Part shown: one piece after another, positions 1 to 8,185 of the stretch
How the letters are laid out: each line of letters starts with the position of its first letter
Numbering within the stretch: position 1 is the stretch's first letter
Source of the DNA: an uncultured Clostridium sp.
Lineage (GTDB): Bacteria; Bacillota; Clostridia; Clostridiales; Clostridiaceae
Length of the DNA: 64,000 nt
Direction: 5' to 3'
Assembly (NCBI GenBank): GCA_900547475.1
Contig: URGW01000001.1
Coordinates: 163,306 to 227,305 of the forward strand
The notes under the pieces: model-generated
Database searches by the model: none
What the model was told of the DNA's origin: nothing
What the model saw: the letters and a program-made list of their open reading frames with translations, nothing else
Program-made: the position numbers and the translations under genes

Positions 1-68
1 TTGATTATTCATTTCATTCACTAATTTTATCATATTTTAATAATATAGTTCAAATTTAATACAAAATT

Positions 69-96
69 AATGGCAACCTCTTATAGCTGCCATTTT
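69..96 (-). terminator. Likely terminator of the 612-aa gene
   Basis: An imperfect hairpin (arms reading AATGGCAAC and GCTGCCATT on the plus strand) lies just beyond the stop codon of the minus-strand gene. The stem has one mismatch and the T-run is weak, so the call is tentative. Confidence 0.45.
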
Positions 97-107
97 AATC
101 ATCTTAA

Positions 108-1946
108 TTATTCATTTAATAATTTGTGTATTTTTTGAACCTCTTCATTTTTATTTATCCACCAGTTTCTATACCATATAAAAATTATTTCACATCCTAA
201 ATTAATTAAATCTATTATTTTAATTAATTCTTCATAATCAAAAATATCTTTATTATTTATATATATAACTTTATTTTTTGCCTTTTCAAAATCTACATAT
301 ATAATTGAAATATCATCTTCTTTTTGAAAAGTAGTATACCCTAAATTATTAAGCATTTTAAATATACTTCTATCTAGTTTTTCATTACAAATATCATTTT
401 CTTTCTCATAACTCCTACCTGACATTTCTATCAAATCTGATTGTTTAACAACTAAATCAAAAACTTCATCTATATTATCCTTATATTCAAGATATTCTTT
501 TTCATCTAAAACTATAATAGGGAACATTTTCAATAAAAATTTAATATTTTTCTGGAAATATCTTTCATAAGTTAATTTATTAATATCCAATTCATTAATC
601 TTTATATTATTTTCTATGGAAAATCTCTTAATTTCCATATTACAATTTTCTCTTAAACCTTTTAACAAAATTTTATTATACGATTTTAATGCTTCATTTA
701 ATTTAATTATTTTTTCATATACCTTATTATAAGAATTTATTATATCTATATTATTATCTTCCATAGATTCTATCTTTTTATAGTAGTAATAATTAGGTAT
801 AAATTCTAATATACTATTTAAATCTTTTTTATCGGTTAATTTTTCATATATATAATCTAAAAACTCCATTGAAGTTTCATTCAACATTTCAATATTACTT
901 TTCAACACTAAATAATTCTTATATATAATTAATGTTTCTTTAATGTAATATATATAATTATACAACTCCTCTTCATTTATAATACGTTTATTTATCTCTT
1001 CTAAAACTTCACCTTTATAAACTTTATTTACAAAAGAAAATGAACCTAAAAACATCTGTAAATATTCTATATTTTCAATATATTGGTTACATATCAATAT
1101 TTCTTCTTCCTTATAATGATCATATAACTCTTTTTTTCTAGCAAGCATCTCTTTATAACTTTTAATTCCCAAATGCTTATACCACTTAAGACTTTCTGCC
1201 TCATTTAGTGTTTCTTTATTATGTTTATAGTTTATATTCTTTACTATATCCTTAATCTTATCATTGCTATAATTTTCATAATATATTCTTTCATTTTCAA
1301 AATCACTTGTATATTCATTAAAATAAATTGGAGGTATAAATGCAAAATTATTATTTAAAATTCCACTTAACTTTTTTATAACCTTATTAATATCATTTTT
1401 ATTAATATCATCTTTTATTATATCGAATTTCTTGTTATTTTTAAATTTCTTATACTTAAGAAATTTATTTACATAATTATTTTTCATTATATAATTAACT
1501 TCTTTAATTATTTCAGAACTATTACCCTCTAAAATTATCGGAGATTTACTTAATATAGAATAGTATTCAAACTCCTTATCTTTAAATTCAATACTTTTAT
1601 TAGTTATTGAATATAAATCATTTAAGGAATAGTTTATTGAATCCTTATTAATAAATGTAGAGAATATTTTTATAATGTTTTCTGCATTATTATTTATTTG
1701 CCTTCTTAAAACTGTCATTTTTTTGATATCTAATTTCTCATTATTATCATCTTGTATAATTTCATTAATTATTTTAGATAAGCTTTTCTTATCAAATTCA
1801 TTTATTATAAAATCACTAAAATAGTTAATTATATCATTAAGCTCCTCATTTTTCTTTATTATTGCAACATACCTTTTATTTATTAAATTTTCAATAATAT
1901 CATCAAAAGCTTTATTATTTAACATAAATCTGTAAACACTATCCAT
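108..1946 (-). CDS. Orphan 612-aa protein resembling a stripped superfamily I helicase/nuclease
   Basis: No confident family. Three stretches recall the large SF1 helicases that carry a C-terminal Vsr/DUF559-like nuclease domain. Near the N-terminus, residues about 20-45 (ending KKNEELNDIINYF) resemble the strand-helix after the Walker A motif of those proteins. Residues 475-500 (MFPIIVLDEKEY, then FDLVV) sit where they have a FPCW...FDLVIFDEASQ Walker B stretch, but the acidic DEAS is replaced. Residues 524-612 end in IFIWYRNWWINKNEEV, very like the RIWS-DWW-N-E tail of the nuclease domain, but the catalytic Asp/Glu-x-Lys pattern is not evident. There is no Walker A motif. The rest is helical and Asn/Lys/Ile-rich. 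The frame is intact over 1.8 kb, so it is not an obvious pseudogene. It stands alone downstream of purB. The family link is inference from motif memory. Confidence 0.6.
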   Translation of the reverse strand: MDSVYRFMLNNKAFDDIIENLINKRYVAIIKKNEELNDIINYFSDFIINEFDKKSLSKIINEIIQDDNNEKLDIKKMTVLRRQINNNAENIIKIFSTFINKDSINYSLNDLYSITNKSIEFKDKEFEYYSILSKSPIILEGNSSEIIKEVNYIMKNNYVNKFLKYKKFKNNKKFDIIKDDINKNDINKVIKKLSGILNNNFAFIPPIYFNEYTSDFENERIYYENYSNDKIKDIVKNINYKHNKETLNEAESLKWYKHLGIKSYKEMLARKKELYDHYKEEEILICNQYIENIEYLQMFLGSFSFVNKVYKGEVLEEINKRIINEEELYNYIYYIKETLIIYKNYLVLKSNIEMLNETSMEFLDYIYEKLTDKKDLNSILEFIPNYYYYKKIESMEDNNIDIINSYNKVYEKIIKLNEALKSYNKILLKGLRENCNMEIKRFSIENNIKINELDINKLTYERYFQKNIKFLLKMFPIIVLDEKEYLEYKDNIDEVFDLVVKQSDLIEMSGRSYEKENDICNEKLDRSIFKMLNNLGYTTFQKEDDISIIYVDFEKAKNKVIYINNKDIFDYEELIKIIDLINLGCEIIFIWYRNWWINKNEEVQKIHKLLNE

Positions 1947-2027
1947 AGTAATATTCCCCTTATACCATTATTACTATAAGATATGTTTTCCTAACTAATT
2001 ACATTACTCTCAATAATAATTTAATAG

Positions 2028-2072
2028 AAAAACTCGCTTTAGGCATAACACTATGACTAAAGCGAGTTTTTT
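2028..2072 (-). terminator. Terminator of purB
   Basis: A long perfect stem (AAAAACTCGCTTTA paired with TAAAGCGAGTTTTT, 16-nt loop) begins 9 bases past the purB stop. It has T-runs on both sides and could work in both directions. Confidence 0.85.
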
Positions 2073-2080
2073 ATAAATGT

Positions 2081-3511
2081 TTAAACATTAATTTCACTCT
2101 TTATATCTAAAGCATCTTTATTTTCTTTTACAATTGGTTCTACATACTCTTCTATAAATTCAACAACTTGACTTGGAGCTCTTCCAACAAACTTTTGCGG
2201 ATCTATAATAGATAAGATTTCTTCTTTGCTTAAATTAAATGATTCATCTGATATAATTCTTTCAATTAAATCATTATTTAATCCTTCACCTTTAACTCTT
2301 TGAGAGGCAGCCATAGAGTGTACTCTTATTTTTTCATGTAACTCTTGTCTATCTCCACCCTTTTTAACAGATTCCATCATTATATTTTCTGTAGCCATAA
2401 ATGGTAATTCATTATTAACATGACTTGCAATTACCTTTTCATATACAACCATATTTTCAGCAATATTAATATATAGATTTAACACACCATCTAATGCTAA
2501 GAATGCTTCTGCAACAGATATTCTCTTATTAGCAGAATCATCTAATGTTCTTTCAAACCATTGCGTAGAAGCTGTTATCGCAGGATTTAGCGCATTTACA
2601 ATTACCGTTCTTGCAAGAGCACCTATTCTTTCACTTCTCATAGGATTTCTCTTGTAAGCCATTGCTGATGATCCTATTTGATGTTTTTCAAATGGTTCTT
2701 CTACTTCCTTCATACTTTGTAATAATCTCAAATCATTACTAAACTTATAAGCGCTTTGAGCTATTTCAGATAATGTATTTAATACTATTGAATCAACTTT
2801 TCTTGGATATGTTTGACCAGTTACTCCATAACTCTTATCAAATCCCATTTTTTCAGCAACATATGTATCTAATGCTTTAACTTTACTTTCATCACCTTCA
2901 AATAAATTCATAAAACTAGCTTGAGTACCAGTTGTTCCTTTTACTCCTCTTAATTTTAATTTAGTTAATAAAAAGTCTATATTTTCTATATCTAAAACTA
3001 AATCTTGCATCCATAATGAAGCTCTTTTACCTACAGTTGTTAATTGGGCAGGTTGGAAATGTGTAAATCCTAAAGTAGGCATATCTTTATATTTCATTGC
3101 AAAATTAGAAAGATGATATAATACAGTAACTATTTTCTTTTTAGTTAATAATAACGCATCTCTCATTATTATTATATCAGTATTATCTCCAACATAGCAG
3201 CTAGTAGCTCCTAAGTGTATTATTCCCTTTGCATTTGGACATTGTAATCCATAAGCATAAACATGACTCATAACATCATGTCTTACTTCCTTCTCTTTTT
3301 TTATTGCTTCTTCATAATTTATGTTATTTATATTAGATTTTAATTCATTTATTTGTTCATCTGTAATATTTAATCCTAATTCCTTTTCCCCTTCAGCTAA
3401 AGCAACCCAAAGCTTTCTCCAAGTTGAAAATTTCATATCATCAGAAAATATATAACTCATTTCCTTTGATGCATATCTTGAATTTAATGGCGAGCTGTAT
3501 AAATTTGTCAT
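2081..3511 (-). CDS. purB: Adenylosuccinate lyase
   Basis: Cleaves SAICAR to AICAR and adenylosuccinate to AMP, two fumarate-releasing steps of purine synthesis, in the cytosol as a homotetramer. The family signature GSSAMAYKRNP is present near residue 285. HLGATSCYVGDNTD, with the conserved substrate-contacting Thr-Ser, is near residue 100. The 476-aa length is normal for the Firmicute PurB type. The ATG start follows GGAGGT closely. It is monocistronic here, ending in a strong hairpin, and is not in a pur operon. No purine riboswitch or PurR box was visible in the 245 bases upstream. Confidence 0.97.
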   Translation of the reverse strand: MTNLYSSPLNSRYASKEMSYIFSDDMKFSTWRKLWVALAEGEKELGLNITDEQINELKSNINNINYEEAIKKEKEVRHDVMSHVYAYGLQCPNAKGIIHLGATSCYVGDNTDIIIMRDALLLTKKKIVTVLYHLSNFAMKYKDMPTLGFTHFQPAQLTTVGKRASLWMQDLVLDIENIDFLLTKLKLRGVKGTTGTQASFMNLFEGDESKVKALDTYVAEKMGFDKSYGVTGQTYPRKVDSIVLNTLSEIAQSAYKFSNDLRLLQSMKEVEEPFEKHQIGSSAMAYKRNPMRSERIGALARTVIVNALNPAITASTQWFERTLDDSANKRISVAEAFLALDGVLNLYINIAENMVVYEKVIASHVNNELPFMATENIMMESVKKGGDRQELHEKIRVHSMAASQRVKGEGLNNDLIERIISDESFNLSKEEILSIIDPQKFVGRAPSQVVEFIEEYVEPIVKENKDALDIKSEINV

Positions 3512-3726
3512 TTTAATACCTCCGAATATTAATTGTTATTTATTTTATATAATTCGTATTATATCATATTTTTATTTATTTTGTTAGTTATAATTTTTTA
3601 ATTTTTTTTCATATATCCTAATTATTCTACTAGATGATATTGACTTAATTTATCTTTTATTTAGATCTAATATTTTTAAAATAACAATCAACAATTAAAA
3701 TTTCACTACATAAAAAATAGAAAAAT

Positions 3727-3753
3727 AAAAAAAGTGCATAAAGCACTTTTTTT
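3727..3753 (-). terminator. Terminator of ptsH
   Basis: Perfect 11-bp arms (AAAAAAAGTGC / GCACTTTTTTT) with a 5-nt loop, immediately after the ptsH stop codon. Confidence 0.9.
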
Positions 3754-3756
3754 ATT

Positions 3757-4017
3757 TTAGTCTTCTAAAGTTTCGATTAATTTAGCGATTTCTTCAGCTG
3801 CTAAAGTTTCATCATCACCACTAGCTGTTACTGTGATGTTAGCTCCTTTAGTAACTCCTAATGATAAAACTCCAATTAAGCTTTTAACATTAGCTTTCTT
3901 TCCGTTAAATTCAATGCTTACATCAGATTTGAAAGATGAAGCTTTCTTAACTAATAAAGTCGCTGGTCTTGCATGTAAACCAGTTCCATTATTTACTATT
4001 ACTTCTTTAGATACCAT
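3757..4017 (-). CDS. ptsH: HPr, phosphocarrier protein of the sugar phosphotransferase system
   Basis: Carries phosphate from enzyme I to the sugar-specific EIIA proteins. In low-GC Gram-positives it is also the CcpA co-repressor when phosphorylated on serine. With the ATG at 4017 as start, the protein is 86 aa and numbering matches the family exactly: His15 lies in GLHARPA and Ser46 in KSLIGVLS, so both phosphorylation sites are present and it is true HPr rather than the His-less Crh. An upstream in-frame GTG at 4026 falls inside the ribosome site (GAGGTG) and is rejected as start. It is a single gene, not linked to ptsI. Confidence 0.95.
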   Translation of the reverse strand: MVSKEVIVNNGTGLHARPATLLVKKASSFKSDVSIEFNGKKANVKSLIGVLSLGVTKGANITVTASGDDETLAAEEIAKLIETLED

Positions 4018-4161
4018 TAAACACACCTCTTTACGTATAATATATTATATATTATATATCTAACGATTACATTATATACTGTCTTTTAAAGAATTTCAAT
4101 ACCCAAATACTTTTTAATAAAAAAGTTAAGTTTTGATTTTTAGATATGTTTTTTTATTTAC

Positions 4162-4422
4162 TTATCTAGGTTGAACAATTAGTTTTATTGCAGTTCTTTC
4201 TTCTCCATCAATTTCAATATCTGTAAAGGCAGGCACACATACTATATCTCTTCCGCTTGGTGCTACAAAGCCTCTTGCAATTGCTATAGCCTTTACTGCT
4301 TGATTTATGGCGCCTGCACCTACAGCTTGTATCTCTACAATATTCTTTTCTTTTATAATTGCTGCTAAAGCACCTGCCACTGAATTTGGATTTGATTTTG
4401 TTGATACTTTTAATACTTCCAT
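4162..4422 (-). CDS. spoVS: Stage V sporulation protein S
   Basis: Small 86-aa Alba-like protein, needed in Bacillus for normal coat assembly and progress past stage V; a nucleic-acid-binding role is suggested by its fold. The sequence is nearly the family consensus: start MEVLKVSTKSNP, the central GAGAINQAVKAIAIARG motif at about residues 35-51, and the end TAIKLIVQPR. An AT-rich gap with a good GGGAGG ribosome site separates it from rny upstream. The order rny then spoVS is common in clostridia. No clear terminator was seen downstream. Confidence 0.96.
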   Translation of the reverse strand: MEVLKVSTKSNPNSVAGALAAIIKEKNIVEIQAVGAGAINQAVKAIAIARGFVAPSGRDIVCVPAFTDIEIDGEERTAIKLIVQPR

Positions 4423-4545
4423 TTATATTACTACCTCCCGTTTTATAATCGTTTACATCTAATGACGTATAATTACTTATATGATTATATATTCTACAAA
4501 ATACTTAAAGTTCCTTCTTTTATTTGAAAAAATTTTATAAACTTA

Positions 4546-4583
4546 AAAAAATACATTTTGTAATTAAACAAAATGTATTTTTT
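4546..4583 (-). terminator. Terminator of rny
   Basis: Perfect 15-bp AT-rich arms (AAAAAATACATTTTG / CAAAATGTATTTTTT) with an 8-nt loop, directly after the rny stop. Confidence 0.85.
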
Positions 4584-4585
4584 AT

Positions 4586-6130
4586 TTATTTAGCAAAATC
4601 CACAGCTCTTATTTCTCTTATTACATTAATCTTAATTTGCCCTGGATACTCTAATTGTTCTTCAACACTTTTAGCTAAATCACGTGCTAATTCAATAGAA
4701 CCAGCATCGTCTAATTGTTCTGGTTTAACCATGATTCTAATTTCTCTTCCAGCTTGAATGGCATATGACTTATCTACGCCCTCATAAGAATTTGCAATTT
4801 CTTCAAGTTTCTCTAATCTCTTAATATAAGCTTCTAGTGTCTCTCTTCTTGCACCAGGTCTAGCTGCTGATATTGCATCAGCTGCTTGAACTAAAACAGC
4901 TTCTAAAGACATCATTTCTACATCACCATGATGAGCTGCAATCGCATTAACAACTAAAGGTGATTCATGATACTTTTTAGCAAAATCTCCACCAATTAAA
5001 GCATGAGGTCCTTCTTGCTCTTGATCTATTGCCTTACCAATGTCATGCAATAATCCAGCCCTCTTAGCTAAATTAACATCAAGACCTAACTCTGAAGCCA
5101 TTACACTTGCTAAGTATGCAACTTCTATTGAATGTTTTAAAACATTTTGCCCATAGCTAGTTCTATACTTCAATCTTCCTAAAAGTCTTATAATTTCAGG
5201 GTGTAACCCATGTACACCTGTTTCTAAAGTCGCTTGTTCGCCTTCTTCTTTAATATCATTTTCAACATCTTTTTTGGCTCTTTCAACCATTTCTTCAATT
5301 CTAGCTGGATGTATTCTTCCATCTACAATTAATTTTTCAAGTGCTATTCTAGCCACTTCTCTTCTTATAGGATCAAAGCTAGATAAAATAACCGCTTCTG
5401 GAGTATCATCAATTATTAAATCTACTCCTGTTAATGTTTCGAGTGTTCTTATGTTTCTACCTTCTCTTCCAATAATTCTGCCTTTCATCTCATCATTTGG
5501 TAATGCAACAACATGAACTGTTGATTCAGATACATGATCAGCTGCACATCTTTGAATCGCAGTAGTTATAATTTCTCTAGCCTTTTTATCAGCTTCTTCC
5601 TTAGCTTTTGATTCAATCTCTTTAATCATTAAAGCTGCATCATGAGAGACTTCTTTTCTAACCTCTTCAAGAAGTATCTCTTTTGCTTCTTCAGATGTTA
5701 GACTTGAAATTCTTTCTAATTCTTCTCTTCTTTTTACATATAACTGCTGAATATTTTCTTCCATTTGATCAATTTCTTGCAATCTCTTATTGATAGTCTC
5801 TTCTTTCTTTTCTAAAAGATCACTCTTTTTGTCTAAAGATTCTTCTCTTTGAAGAATTCTTCTTTCAAGCCTTTGAATTTCATTTCTTCTCTCACGAGAA
5901 TCTCTGTCTAAATCATTTCTTAGTCTGTGAACTTCTTCTTTCGCCTCTAAAATAGCTTCCTTTTTAGTCGCTTCAGCTTCTCTTTTAGCCTTTTCTACTA
6001 AATCATTAGCTTCTTTTTCTAAAAATAAAACTTTATTTTGTGTGGCCTTTTGTATAGCTTTGTATACGATAAAACCGAATACTACTAATAACAAAATATC
6101 AACCAATATCATTGGTAATATCTTATCCAA
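4586..6130 (-). CDS. rny: Ribonuclease Y
   Basis: Membrane-anchored endoribonuclease that starts mRNA decay in Firmicutes. The 514 residues show the standard order: one N-terminal membrane segment (residues 1-25), a long Glu/Arg/Lys coiled coil (about 30-190), a KH RNA-binding domain with GRIIGREGRNIR near residue 215, and an HD hydrolase domain with LKHSIEVAYLA and LLHDIGKA (residues about 330-365). The start is TTG, preceded by GAGGAGGTG at good spacing. The 261-bp gap to recA contains a small inverted repeat near 6153-6174 in the leader, close to the ribosome site. It is monocistronic. Confidence 0.97.
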   Translation of the reverse strand: MDKILPMILVDILLLVVFGFIVYKAIQKATQNKVLFLEKEANDLVEKAKREAEATKKEAILEAKEEVHRLRNDLDRDSRERRNEIQRLERRILQREESLDKKSDLLEKKEETINKRLQEIDQMEENIQQLYVKRREELERISSLTSEEAKEILLEEVRKEVSHDAALMIKEIESKAKEEADKKAREIITTAIQRCAADHVSESTVHVVALPNDEMKGRIIGREGRNIRTLETLTGVDLIIDDTPEAVILSSFDPIRREVARIALEKLIVDGRIHPARIEEMVERAKKDVENDIKEEGEQATLETGVHGLHPEIIRLLGRLKYRTSYGQNVLKHSIEVAYLASVMASELGLDVNLAKRAGLLHDIGKAIDQEQEGPHALIGGDFAKKYHESPLVVNAIAAHHGDVEMMSLEAVLVQAADAISAARPGARRETLEAYIKRLEKLEEIANSYEGVDKSYAIQAGREIRIMVKPEQLDDAGSIELARDLAKSVEEQLEYPGQIKINVIREIRAVDFAK

Positions 6131-6347
6131 ACTAACACCTCCTCGTATAAATCTCTATTTATAAATGAATAGAGAACGTCTAGGTGCCATATTATTCTCA
6201 CTGTTCCTATGAATATGATAAACCAGTATTTGTTATTATTTTACCTTAAAAACAAAATTATGTCAAGATTAGTTGATTGCTATATATCTATAAGAAGTTA
6301 TAGATATACACCTCCCTTTTAGTATTTCCTATTTAAACAGATATATT

Positions 6348-6385
6348 AAAGGACTAAATAATTAATATTAATTATTTAGTCCTTT
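6348..6385 (-). terminator. 38-bp perfect palindrome, probable recA terminator
   Basis: A 19-bp half reading AAAGGACTAAATAATTAAT is followed at once by its exact reverse complement, with no spacer. It starts 7 bases after the recA stop. As RNA it would form a long, mostly A-U hairpin; the T-run after it is short, so it may be a weak terminator or 3'-end stabiliser. Confidence 0.65.
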
Positions 6386-6391
6386 AATCAC

Positions 6392-7429
6392 TTATTTATT
6401 TTCTTTTTTTTCTATATTTTTATCTTCCATTAATGGTAATTCATACTTTGCTCTTATTTTATTTTCAATTTCTAATGCAACTTCTGGGTTTTCCTTTAAG
6501 TATTGCTTAGCATTTTCTCTACCTTGACCTAATCTTATATCACCGTAAGAGAACCAAGCACCACTCTTTTGAACAATATTTTCTTTAACACCAACATCAA
6601 CAATATTTCCTGTTCTAGAAATACCTTCATTGTACATTATATCAAATTCAGCTTGTTTAAATGGAGGAGCAACCTTATTTTTCATTATCTTAACTCTTGT
6701 TCTGTTACCAACAATTTCATCACCTTGTTTTATTGAATCAATTCTTCTTACATCCATTCTTATACTTGAATAGAATTTAAGAGCTCTTCCACCTGTAGTT
6801 GTTTCTGGATTTCCAAACATAACTCCAACTTTTTCTCTTAATTGATTTATAAAAATAACTACACATTTAGATTTATTAATAGTACCAGTTAACTTTCTTA
6901 ATGCTTGAGACATTAATCTAGCTTGTAATCCAACATGAGAATCTCCCATTTCACCTTCTATTTCAGCTCTTGGAACTAAAGCCGCAACTGAGTCAACTAC
7001 AAGAACATCTATAGCTCCAGATCTAACTAATGCCTCCGCAATTTCAAGACCTTGCTCTCCTGTATCTGGTTGAGATACTATAAGATTTTCTGTATCTACT
7101 CCTACATTTCTTGCATAACTAGGATCTAAAGCATGCTCAGCATCTACGAAAGCTACTGCTCCACCTAACTTTTGCGCCTCTGCTGCTACATGTAGTGCAA
7201 CTGTTGTTTTACCTGAACTTTCTGGTCCATAAATCTCTATTATTCTCCCTCTTGGAACTCCACCAATTCCCAAAGCTATATCTAAATCAAGGCAACCTGT
7301 TGAAATTGAATCTACGTTCAAAGTACTATGCTCACCTAATTTCATTATAGAACCTTTACCAAATTGTTTTTCAATTTGACTCATCGCATTCTCAATTGCT
7401 TTTAACTTATTTTCATCTATATTTGCCAT
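6392..7429 (-). CDS. recA: Recombinase RecA
   Basis: Strand-exchange ATPase for homologous recombination and co-protease for LexA cleavage. The Walker A motif GPESSGKTT lies at residues 66-74. Walker B (VLVVDSVAALVP) and the DNA-binding loop 1 (EGEMGDSHVG) follow, and the FINQLREKVG segment is intact. The 345-aa length is standard. The ATG is preceded by AAGGGTGG. It is separated from rny by 261 bp and has its own promoter and an SOS operator, so it is LexA-controlled and not in an operon. Confidence 0.98.
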   Translation of the reverse strand: MANIDENKLKAIENAMSQIEKQFGKGSIMKLGEHSTLNVDSISTGCLDLDIALGIGGVPRGRIIEIYGPESSGKTTVALHVAAEAQKLGGAVAFVDAEHALDPSYARNVGVDTENLIVSQPDTGEQGLEIAEALVRSGAIDVLVVDSVAALVPRAEIEGEMGDSHVGLQARLMSQALRKLTGTINKSKCVVIFINQLREKVGVMFGNPETTTGGRALKFYSSIRMDVRRIDSIKQGDEIVGNRTRVKIMKNKVAPPFKQAEFDIMYNEGISRTGNIVDVGVKENIVQKSGAWFSYGDIRLGQGRENAKQYLKENPEVALEIENKIRAKYELPLMEDKNIEKKENK

Positions 7430-7448
7430 AAAATAACCACCCTTTCAT

Positions 7449-7460
7449 GAACATTTGTTC
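7449..7460 (-). promoter_or_regulatory. LexA (SOS) box of recA
   Basis: GAACATTTGTTC is a perfect GAAC-N4-GTTC Gram-positive LexA operator, 19 bp upstream of the recA ATG and just downstream of the -10 element, where a bound repressor would block initiation or escape. Confidence 0.88.
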
Positions 7461-7472
7461 TTATATGACTAA

Positions 7473-7501
7473 ATTATAATTTATATTTAATTTATAGTCA
7501 A
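7473..7501 (-). promoter_or_regulatory. Sigma-A promoter of recA
   Basis: On the minus strand TTGACT (7501-7496), a 17-bp spacer, then a perfect TATAAT (7478-7473). The start point would fall near 7466, just before the SOS box. Confidence 0.85.
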
Positions 7502-7529
7502 TATTTATTATAGTTTTTATATATTAAAA

Positions 7530-7556
7530 GTTCCTACTATAAAATATAGAAGGAAC
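7530..7556 (-). terminator. Terminator after pgsA
   Basis: 12-bp arms GTTCCTACTATA / TATAGAAGGAAC with one mismatch. T-rich flanks on both sides; lies between pgsA and the recA promoter. Confidence 0.75.
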
Positions 7557-7597
7557 CTTTTTTTAAAATTATATCCATTTAAGCTATTCTTAAACTT

Positions 7598-8185
7598 CTA
7601 TTTCATAGAAATTACATGTTTATTTTTTACGAAATAATCAATTCCTGAAACTATTGTTATTAAAACAGCTATAAACATTATAGTTTCTGGTACGTAAGTA
7701 AAGAAACCATTTAAGAAACTATTACTATTTATAAAATTTATTGCATTTACTGATGTATTGATATTTACCTTTAATAATAATAATAATATTGCTATCATCT
7801 GTGTTACTGTTTTAATTTTTCCCCACCAACTAGCAGCAATAACTATACCATCAGATGCAGCTAGTGTTCTCAATCCCGACACTGCAAATTCTCTTGCTAA
7901 AATTACAACTACAGCCCAACCTGCTACTAACTTAAGTTCAACTAAAGAAACTAATGCAGCTGTTACTAATAACTTGTCTGCTAGGGGATCCATAAATTTA
8001 CCAAAATTAGTTATTTGATTTCTACTTCTAGCTATATATCCATCTAATTGATCAGTTAGCGATGCTATTATAAATACCAAACTTGCTATTATTGATCCAT
8101 ATGGAATCTCTTTCACAGTTATAAAAACTAAGAAAACAGGGACTAAAAATATTCTTATCATTGTCAATTTATTTGCTAAATTCAT
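7598..8185 (-). CDS. pgsA: CDP-diacylglycerol--glycerol-3-phosphate 3-phosphatidyltransferase
   Basis: Makes phosphatidylglycerol phosphate, the first committed step of anionic phospholipid synthesis, in the membrane. The CDP-alcohol phosphotransferase signature is present at about residues 44-73: DQLDGYIAR, then GKFMDPLADK (the D-x2-DG-x2-AR-x8-G-x3-D-x3-D pattern). There are about five hydrophobic segments in 195 residues, the usual size. Its start overlaps the end of rimO by 17 bases and has the site GGGAGAGG, so the two are translationally coupled. The rimO-pgsA-recA-rny neighbourhood is conserved in clostridia. Confidence 0.96.
   Translation of the reverse strand: MNLANKLTMIRIFLVPVFLVFITVKEIPYGSIIASLVFIIASLTDQLDGYIARSRNQITNFGKFMDPLADKLLVTAALVSLVELKLVAGWAVVVILAREFAVSGLRTLAASDGIVIAASWWGKIKTVTQMIAILLLLLKVNINTSVNAINFINSNSFLNGFFTYVPETIMFIAVLITIVSGIDYFVKNKHVISMK

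Noticed and set aside
3512..3756. Purine riboswitch or PurR box before purB
   Set aside because: No conserved purine-aptamer loops or CGAA-type PurBox found by reading both strands; simply AT-rich.
4018..4026. GTG as start of ptsH giving an 89-aa protein
   Set aside because: The GTG is part of the GAGGTG ribosome site; the ATG at 4017 gives the exact His15/Ser46 numbering of HPr.
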